Assembly: GCA_033439765.1 (NCBI GenBank)
Contig: JAULSN010000001.1
Location: 4,030,001 to 4,094,000, forward strand
Length of the DNA stretch: 64,000 bases
Direction of reading: 5' to 3'
Source of the DNA: Lasiosphaeria ovina
Taxonomy: Eukaryota; Ascomycota; Sordariomycetes; Sordariales; Lasiosphaeriaceae
The notes under the pieces were generated by a model. That model saw nothing but the letters and a program-made list of their open reading frames with translations. It had not been told where the DNA came from and did not search any database. Below, in pieces: positions 57,721 to 64,000 of the stretch (the first letter of the stretch is position 1; the number at the start of each line of letters is the position of its first letter). Position numbers and translations under genes: made by a program.

Positions 57721-60700
57721 TTCACCTGATGGGGTCCTCCAATTAACATTTGAAGTTCGCCGTCAGGCCGAGCGAGACATCTCAAAGGTGTGGGTGCAAA
57801 GCTGAACAGCTGCGCACGCGACAGAGCTCAAGTATCCGTTTCCGTAGCCAAGCCATTGCCAACCTACATCCCCCCACCCCTCCAAGAGTCCAAACGGGCA
57901 CACAACTCGGTGCTTCCGGAGAGGATTTGCCCACCGAGTTGCTTCGAGAAGATGCAACACGGCAGCCCAACCCAATTTATACCTGGTTGACCGAAGAACA
58001 TGCTGTCGGGTTGGATCTCCAGTATGGTCGGTATGTACATGTACATTACCTGGAGCGGTGAAAGCGCACAGACGGCTGTGTCCAGTGCTGCCGGAACCTT
58101 CAATGGTGGCAGTTCGGGGTAGTGTCCGTTAGGTGTGGATTCGAACCTGGTGTGGTGACCCTCTAGAACGGACAGATTGGGGTTGGGATGCAGGCGTGAA
58201 GGGGTGAACCGACCCGTTGGCGCACTGCTATTTTATGTCGCTCCATTGCCTTTCTTTTTCATCGAGCGCAGGTATCCGTACGTCAAGGCCAACTTCAGCA
58301 AGATTTGGGCCGCTTAAACGAAACTTGGGACAATATCTCGGAGCTTGACTGTAATTTCCGTCATCCAAAGTATGACGGACTGAGTCCCTGCGTCACATTA
58401 TTATGCGTTCTCAAAAAGGTATGACTTACTATGTAAGTACGGAAGACTGTCGACAGTCTGTGATACGAAATACTTCCCAGGTTGTCAGTCAGGCAGGGGT
58501 GGCTGAAAAGCGAATGAAAATGGGCCATGATAAGGAACCCACTTTAACTCGTCCGCCTAGCGCGTTTTTCCACGACGCGAAAAAACACGTCCTCGCCCGC
58601 CAAGCTCGAGCTCCCGAAAAGCGACTTCGCAAAGGGGACTCGTCTTCGGAATTACAGCCCGCCAGATACTGCTCCTCGTCCAACTCAATCTTGCCGACGA
58701 GCATCACACAAGGCTCTTGATATCGCCGGCTACAGAGCAAGAAACGGATCAAATACTTCTTGGAGGAAAATATCTCAACATCCATCCACTTGCGGGGTCC
58801 TGTCTTCGGCTCGCTCTGGAGTGGGGTCTGTCATCAAGTTCCATTTACAAAGCCCCTCGCCGTTAGGTCGCCTGCAGCTCTGCAGCTGCACCTCACCCTC
58901 ACAGATCGCCAAAATTGACGGACTACCAGCCTCTCGATTTTCCTCGCCTCAATACCCGTCGACAAGCGACAGCCATTCATTCACAGGCGCACGGGCATAC
59001 GTTCTTTCTTCCATTCTTGCGCAACGCGTGCTTCGAGCAGCCAGCAGCAAAAAGGGCGTTTGCAAATCGCAAGCTGCCTGTCTTACCCATTTGCGCCGCT
59101 AGCCCCGCCTGCCGCCGTCGACTAAGCTTTCCATTTGGCAACTCGCAAGCCACCCGCCCGATTTTTCTATTTTCGCGGGGTCCATTTGGCCGCCAGAAAC
59201 GACCCTTTGCTGCCCAGGGCGCCCAGGACGATCTAGCTGCGCGTTTACGGAGTAGCGTCTGGTTGTCTGCAAGCCTGCATTCGAGCACCGTTGCGCACGT
59301 CTTTTGTCGACACCTCAGAGGCTCGAGAGGGAAGCAACGACAGGGTCCCCTCCTTGCTCCCCCCTTCGTCTGGCACCTCTTAGGCTCCTTGGAACGCGCC
59401 TGCTACTTGGACGGACCAACCCGAGCCTAGTCAGTCGCGCTCCTCGTCAGTTCTCGACGCGTTGCTGCCAATCGCCAGCTCATTGCGCCTGTTGAGTGGT
59501 GCCCGCCAGCAGTCGTCGGCAAGGCTTCTAGGTCGCTGGCATTGCTGCTTGCTCTCTCCGGGCTCCACGAATCCTCGAGATCCTGCAGCAGTTCTCCATC
59601 CCCGCAATTGCCCGTCAAAAAAGTACCTACCCCGGTAAAGAGGGCACCGCGCGACGACTCCACAGCGTCTATATCAAGACTTGTGTGTTGGTGTGGTGTG
59701 CGTGTCTGTGTGTGAACGAGACCCTGGAATTCAACAAAATCCAAAATCGAGCAGGTCGTCGACCAGACTCGGGTCCCCTGCTCGCGTCGTCCCCACCCCG
59801 GTCGAGGAAGCTTGAGGTCGTTTCTGTGGCTTCTCGTCACTGGCTACTCCGTGCAGCTTGCGGTGGGGGTTTGCATTTGTGAGGGTCCAGCCCACTACAA
59901 CTCGGGCCAAAGACCCCAGCAAATCCATCACTTGCGCTCGCTCGACCACTGCTCTCCCATCTCCTCTCGGCTTGCTTTCCCAAGCCATCACCCACATTGT
60001 CTTTCTTTACAGCTCCTAGCCCTTCGCCCCTTACATATTTCCATCGCCCCGTCGAGATAATTATTTTATTCTTTTCCCTCGCCACCTTTGCTTCCTGCGC
60101 AGTCACTCCTTTGCGACCTAGTTATCGGCCGGTCGCCCTTGGCGCAGGGTTCTGGGTGCCTCGCGAACAATATAATTCACCACGTTACGGCTTAGTTACA
60201 TACAGCTTCACGTCACACTCTCAACGCCTTCACCTTCCCCTTGAACACCCACCCAAACAACCTCGGTTCTTTTTTTTTGGTGTAGACACGCAGCCACGTT
60301 TTGTAATCGCCCCTTTTTTGTCGACTTCAACTCGATTGAGCAGCAGCAGCAGCAGTGGGCGTCGCAAATCTCAGCCACCCAGCTCTTGTGCTATCTTAGC
60401 TATTATCTCGACTCTATCCCGTTGGCCATCCGACTTTGATAGGCAGTCGGATACCAGCAGCACTCCGCCGGACTCGCTTAAGGGACGGGACGTTACGACC
60501 GCCACGTAGAAAAAGCTATAACAAGCTTTAGCTTCCCATCAGGCGGTTGACACGGCATCGCCTACTCGGCCATAACAGCTGGCCTAAGTTGGCGCCGCTG
60601 CCAGTCCACCTGTCGCGATCCCAGCCCTAAGCGGCCCTCCAGCTCGGAAGAGACGAGGGCCTCGCTGGATCCGTCGAGTTTTTATCTGATTCGCCATCCC

Positions 60701-60722
60701 TTCATTCGCCCTCGTTTTCCCC

Positions 60723-60749
60723 ATGAAGTCACTCCATTCCAGTTCATAG
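60723..60749 (+). CDS. Upstream ORF, 8 codons plus stop
   Basis: It starts with ATGAAG and stops with TAG, encoding MKSLHSSS. The stop ends five bases before the main ATG at 60755, so reinitiation would be needed for main-frame translation. A translational control role is possible if the mRNA leader covers it. Confidence 0.5.
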   Translation: MKSLHSSS

Positions 60750-60754
60750 ACAAA

Positions 60755-62668
60755 ATGAACCAGCATTCCGGGTCTGCGACCCTCCCGCGGGGTTTCCGGT
60801 ATTCTGCCTATGATGCACCGAAGACACCAGAACCCTTTCCTCAACATGACGAAGCTCTGATTTCGTCGCCCCCAAGACCGCGCTTGAAGCTGAAGCGACG
60901 TGTTGTTTCTCACTTCGCGCCATCGCATCAATTTCTAGCCTCTGTGGCTGCCGCCGATGTCGCGATACCGAGCATCGAGGCGCCAGAGGCGGATTCCCAG
61001 GACCTCGACATGATCAGTATTGATGCGTTTCCAGAGCAGCGCAATGACGGAGACGGGGACTTGGTTCTCCTTCGACCCCGCGGAAGGACGTACTCCCCGC
61101 CTAAGACCCCGGCACCTGGCTTTGTCCCCTCGTTGTCTCCAAGGCGGTATCCCAACTGGACAATCGACTCGGCAATCAGCAGCGTGGAGTCAACCCCCGA
61201 CTACGAGTCAAGCAGGCCCTCGACCTCGAGGTCTACACAAACCAGCGGATCCCTGTTCAGCCGCTTCTCGCATACATCTGACGACGAGCGTTGCGTGAGC
61301 TCCGAAGGGGATAGAAAGGATAGCGACCTTCTCGCGTCCGGCTTGGATGAAGAATTTCTCGATCTGTCTGGCACGAAAGGCAAGTCGAGGAAAGCGCCGT
61401 GGACCAAAGCTATGAGCGACCATTTGTGGGCGACGTTTCTCCTCTATCTTCAGGACCCCAAGGTCACTCCCTTCCGCATGGGAAAGAGCTGCATTCCACC
61501 TCATGGTGTTTGTCTTCGCGTTGCGCGGGAGTCAAAACGAAGCTGGAAGGGCACTAAGGCCTTAGCAAAGGCGGCCAACCCTGGAGAAGGCAGGAAGAGC
61601 GGGAGCAGTACCCCGACTGCTGAGAGCTCAGGAGTCTTCATGCAATGGCCGCATACTTGCGCGGCAACTAGAGCCCATCTACGCGAGCTGTGCAAGCTTA
61701 AAGCTGCTTCCGGCGCCAAGAACCATCGCTTCACGTCTCGGAGCCCGACTCCTTTCAGTCAAGCCGCTGCCCGCCACTGGAATCGACGATCAACTCCGGG
61801 GCGTGCGCCATCCGCTTTCACAACACAAGACATGTCCATGTCGCTTGCTCTCAGTACATCAGACAGCATGCAGCCGAATGGTCCTCTGGCCCAGCTCACT
61901 AGCTCGACCACGGAACCCGCGGATCAGGGCATTTCGCCCTTTCCCACGACCTTAGCTCCCGGTATTTTTGATGGCGAGCCTTCGTTTGCTGAGAGGCGAC
62001 GTTTAGGCTCACCATTCGGAGCGAGGAGTTATGGACCCAGCTCTTCAGGGTCTCTTGCTGCAGCACTCGGGTTAAGCACCCCTATGCCGCGCCGACTGAC
62101 GCATACTGTTGGGCCTCGCCGCACCCTCCAGTCGCCTGTCCGTCTCAGCCGCCCGGGTACACAAAAGCGCCGAAACACGCAAAGTAGCGAGCCTCGCAAG
62201 AGACCTACTATTGGCGCTGATTTGTGGTGTGATCCTAACGTCCGCGCCCGTGCTCCATTCGAGGTTGCCCCTACTCCGGAATTTCGGTCCACGGACTCGA
62301 ACCAGCACGACGATCTCTTTATACCAAGGACAGCGGTGGAGCCTCCATTGGCGTCTTCAGCAACCGTGGTAGACGCTGGGTTGCAGGCCGCAGCGCCGGG
62401 TTTGGCTCCTCCCCGGCTTGGCTCGCCCTTTTCAGCCTCGGTCTCAACTTCGAGCTTCAGCTTTCCGAACCGGCTTCATCGAATGCATCAAGCCGGCAGC
62501 GTCGATCTGGGGATGCTCGGTCGACCATTTGCAACGGTTCAGCAAACTACAGAGCCAAGCGCACCCCAGACGCGTCCCAGCCTGGCTGGTCGCCTAGCTT
62601 ACATCGACCAACGCCTCAAGGAGCTCCGCAACCGCGAGGCTCGTCCCCGCTCCGAGTCTCCCTTGTAA
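60755..62668 (+). CDS. Putative fungal regulatory protein with an unrecognised conserved block
   Basis: A single exon of 637 residues. The N-terminal ~210 residues are Ser/Pro/Asp-rich with SPPKTP-like potential CDK sites (for example TPEPF and YSPPKTP). A compact block at 214-266 (APWTKAMSDHLWATFLLY...PPHGVCLRVARESKRSWKG) has regularly spaced Trp and basic residues and resembles a Myb/SANT-like or other helical DNA-binding unit. A second Trp/Cys block at about 292-316 (GVFMQWPHTCAATRAHLRELCKL) follows. The remainder is disordered and ends in a charged helix (LAYIDQRLKELRNREARPR). I recall this block only from uncharacterised filamentous-fungal proteins and cannot name a function. A transcriptional or cell-cycle role is inference from composition, the long leader and the uORF. 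Confidence 0.72.
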   Translation: MNQHSGSATLPRGFRYSAYDAPKTPEPFPQHDEALISSPPRPRLKLKRRVVSHFAPSHQFLASVAAADVAIPSIEAPEADSQDLDMISIDAFPEQRNDGDGDLVLLRPRGRTYSPPKTPAPGFVPSLSPRRYPNWTIDSAISSVESTPDYESSRPSTSRSTQTSGSLFSRFSHTSDDERCVSSEGDRKDSDLLASGLDEEFLDLSGTKGKSRKAPWTKAMSDHLWATFLLYLQDPKVTPFRMGKSCIPPHGVCLRVARESKRSWKGTKALAKAANPGEGRKSGSSTPTAESSGVFMQWPHTCAATRAHLRELCKLKAASGAKNHRFTSRSPTPFSQAAARHWNRRSTPGRAPSAFTTQDMSMSLALSTSDSMQPNGPLAQLTSSTTEPADQGISPFPTTLAPGIFDGEPSFAERRRLGSPFGARSYGPSSSGSLAAALGLSTPMPRRLTHTVGPRRTLQSPVRLSRPGTQKRRNTQSSEPRKRPTIGADLWCDPNVRARAPFEVAPTPEFRSTDSNQHDDLFIPRTAVEPPLASSATVVDAGLQAAAPGLAPPRLGSPFSASVSTSSFSFPNRLHRMHQAGSVDLGMLGRPFATVQQTTEPSAPQTRPSLAGRLAYIDQRLKELRNREARPRSESPL

Positions 62669-63785
62669 CAACACTATTCAGCATCTTAATTTGGCTATTT
62701 TCGAGTAGTGCCTGTTTCCCCTGTTTCTCTTCATTCTGCTATACATAATTCTAGCATTTTATGCTTGCTTTCACCTTTGTTTTCCTTCATTTCCTCTTTA
62801 TTCTGGCGTTTGGAGTTTTATGATCTTCACGACCTCACGTGGATCAAGCGTGACGGAAGGCATGAGCTTGATCTTGATGAAAGTAGCAAGGAAATACCCC
62901 GCTGATGGACTGAACATAGAAAGTTTGATTGCTGTTCATATCTCGGTGGGCAGGGGTGAATTTTGTCGTCGCTTTTGAGGCTGCGTTGTAGGAGATTTTG
63001 TCAGTTTCTTTTGGACCTCGGGTTTCGCATAGTACGGCCGGATTCTTTAACGAAAAGTTTTACGATGATACGACGGGACGGACTGGATCGGCTTGGATCG
63101 ATTGGCTATTTTAGTCGTCGAAGCCGTGGCCCCCGATAAGCAACATACAGATTGGCTTTTGGGCTCTGGATAGATTGGAGGTTGTTGGCCACTCAAGACA
63201 AAAGCCCGCTCTTATATTTGATGACAATCATGATGGTGGATGCTACGTCGCATCTGGGGAGATGGGATGGGGTAGTTAACGAGTATATATAACTTTAAAT
63301 TTAGATGGGACGAAAACCATAATGTTCTATCTGGGCTTTTCTTCCATTGCTCTGGTTGTCTTGCCTTGGGTAAGAGGATTACGGTTATTTCACGCGAATC
63401 CAAGACAACCCTGATTATTCTGTCGGTATCCGTATACAGAACACACAACCAAAAGCTACGCGAGGTAAGGTACTTGGCACGCACCCTTGGGAACCTAAAG
63501 CATGTGCAATTGGCAAGGCACGCAAGCATTGGATAGTTGCTGGTGGCTTGCCGCATCTTGCCGCTCGACCGTTGAATCCCCGGATTTCCGGAGAAGCATG
63601 GGAACCTGTAGGTGCGGGAGTGGGGGCGAAGCGGGAGTCGATGGGGCATAACGGAGCACTGCTGCACCCTGTAGTCATTGGACTGGCCACTCAACGACTC
63701 GCGTTTTTGTTTGTAGACTTTTGACTTCCCAAACCCCCCCGGACCCGCCGCCCTTTTCCTCGTCTACCTTACCAATGCTGTCGCC
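62669..63785. other. Intergenic: 3' region of the 60755 gene and PER1 promoter
   Basis: No gene is supported. A short uORF overlaps the PER1 start (separate entry). Otherwise it is unremarkable. Confidence 0.5.
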
Positions 63786-63792
63786 ATGTTGA
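63775..63792 (+). CDS. Overlapping upstream ORF, 5 codons plus stop
   Basis: ATGCTGTCGCCATGTTGA starts 11 bases before the PER1 ATG (63786), in another frame, and its TGA lies beyond that ATG. A ribosome starting here could reach PER1 only by leaky scanning or backward reinitiation. Confidence 0.45.
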   Translation: MLSPC

Positions 63793-63938
63793 TAGTTTCT
63801 TGGGGGAGGAGGCGAGCGTACGCGCCACACGCGACCTTTGGGCCGCTGGTGGTGCTGGTGCTCTGCTGTCTCTTGTTCAGCAACCCTGTGGCTGCTTCAG
63901 CCGGCGACCGCCTTCCCGAGTTCCGCCAGTGCGTCGAG
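63786..63938 (+). CDS. PER1: PER1/PGAP3 (GPI-anchor lipid remodelling), first exon only
   Basis: The first exon encodes 51 residues and ends in phase 0 at a GTTCGT donor (63939). The rest is beyond the right edge. After a basic N-terminus comes a hydrophobic signal sequence (LVVLVLCCLLFSNPVAAS), then GDRLPEFRQCVEV. From memory the latter is the characteristic start of mature Per1/PGAP3 (SxGDxxPxFxxCVxxC). The next exon should supply the second cysteine. Per1 is an ER or Golgi multi-pass protein required to remove the sn-2 acyl chain of GPI anchors. The identification rests on a short but distinctive motif. Confidence 0.75.
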
Positions 63939-64000
63939 GTTCGTTCCTGTGCTGTGGTACCCACAAAAGACACTAGCCTGTCCGTCTGGTGTTGAAGACA

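Larger units (their letters stand above)
56660..60754. other. 4.1-kb intergenic region with a probable long leader
   Basis: No gene is supported. The first part is the upstream region of the fucosyltransferase-like gene. From about 58800 to 60754 the plus strand is persistently pyrimidine-rich (CTCG, TTCC and TCTC runs) and has a (CAG)5 at 60341-60355. It ends in a short uORF (60723-60749) just before the start at 60755, which together suggest a long promoter and 5' leader. Frames of ~170 codons at 58915-59430 and 59997-60509 look like composition artefacts. Confidence 0.5.

Noticed and set aside
58132..58160. TTCGAA-containing segment (minus strand CCAGGTTCGAATCC) suggesting a tRNA
   Set aside because: Only two of five T-stem pairs form and no other tRNA arm can be drawn.
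59997..60509. 170-codon open frame upstream of the 60755 gene
   Set aside because: It lies in pyrimidine-rich leader-like DNA, has Ser/Phe/Pro composition typical of such DNA, and no domain was recognised.
1..64000. CRISPR arrays, 5S or large rRNA genes, intact transposase or reverse transcriptase genes, telomere repeats
   Set aside because: None was found on reading both strands. The only repeat-element trace is the diverged pair at 982 and 25894.

Overview
The window looks like nuclear DNA from a filamentous ascomycete, most likely a Sordariomycete. The genes have short spliceosomal introns (about 50-150 nt) with GTRNGT donors and CTRAC-like branch sites. Spacing is loose (gaps of 1-4 kb), untranslated regions are pyrimidine-rich, and one pair of diverged repeat copies differs mainly by transitions, as expected from repeat-induced point mutation (RIP). 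The protein set is a normal ascomycete housekeeping set plus several families that appear fungus-specific. No plasmid, phage, CRISPR, rRNA or intact transposon was seen. The species cannot be named from the sequence alone.

Layout, left to right. (1) 59-170: first exon of a TspO/MBR-like gene running off the left edge. (2) 2228-5094: ARS2/SERRATE homologue. (3) 6010-6093: intron-containing tRNA-Gly(GCC). (4) 6518-10411: a divergent pair, chaperonin CCT subunit delta (minus) and proteasome ATPase RPT1 (plus), sharing a 564-bp promoter region. (5) 11443-12435: cysteine-rich putative zinc protein. (6) 13530-14239: spliceosomal SF3B6/p14. (7) 16042-17180: STIMATE/YPL162C-type membrane protein. (8) 18515-20739: secreted tyrosinase. 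(9) 21723-25482: RNA polymerase I subunit RPA135. (10) 29274-30161: small GTPase ARL8. (11) 33338-33974: ribosomal protein uS9/RPS16 with a 15-nt micro-exon. (12) 35261-35903: RCR-type single-pass membrane protein. (13) 37185-39152: putative regulator with an atypical zinc cluster. (14) 42092-45279: large fungal protein of unknown function. (15) 48681-50373: cysteine-rich single-pass membrane protein of the 'fibroin-3 related' type. (16) 52449-54515: retrograde regulator RTG2. (17) 55161-56659: O-fucosyltransferase-like type II membrane protein. (18) 60755-62668: putative regulator with an unrecognised conserved block, behind a long gene-free leader and a short uORF. (19) 63786-63938: first exon of PER1/PGAP3, running off the right edge.

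Functionally the genes do not form a pathway or a biosynthetic cluster. They cover RNA metabolism (ARS2, SF3B6), protein quality control (CCT4, RPT1), ribosome production (RPA135, RPS16), membrane and secretory functions (ARL8, RCR, PER1, fucosyltransferase, STIMATE) and metabolic signalling (RTG2). Exon structures were worked out by eye from splice signals, reading-frame continuity and remembered family sequences. Junctions are firm for conserved genes and weaker for the orphan ones. I did not find a convincing undescribed multi-gene system. The best leads are the orphan proteins at 11443, 42092 and 60755, the altered zinc cluster at 37185, the diverged repeat pair, and several unusual small-scale gene structures.
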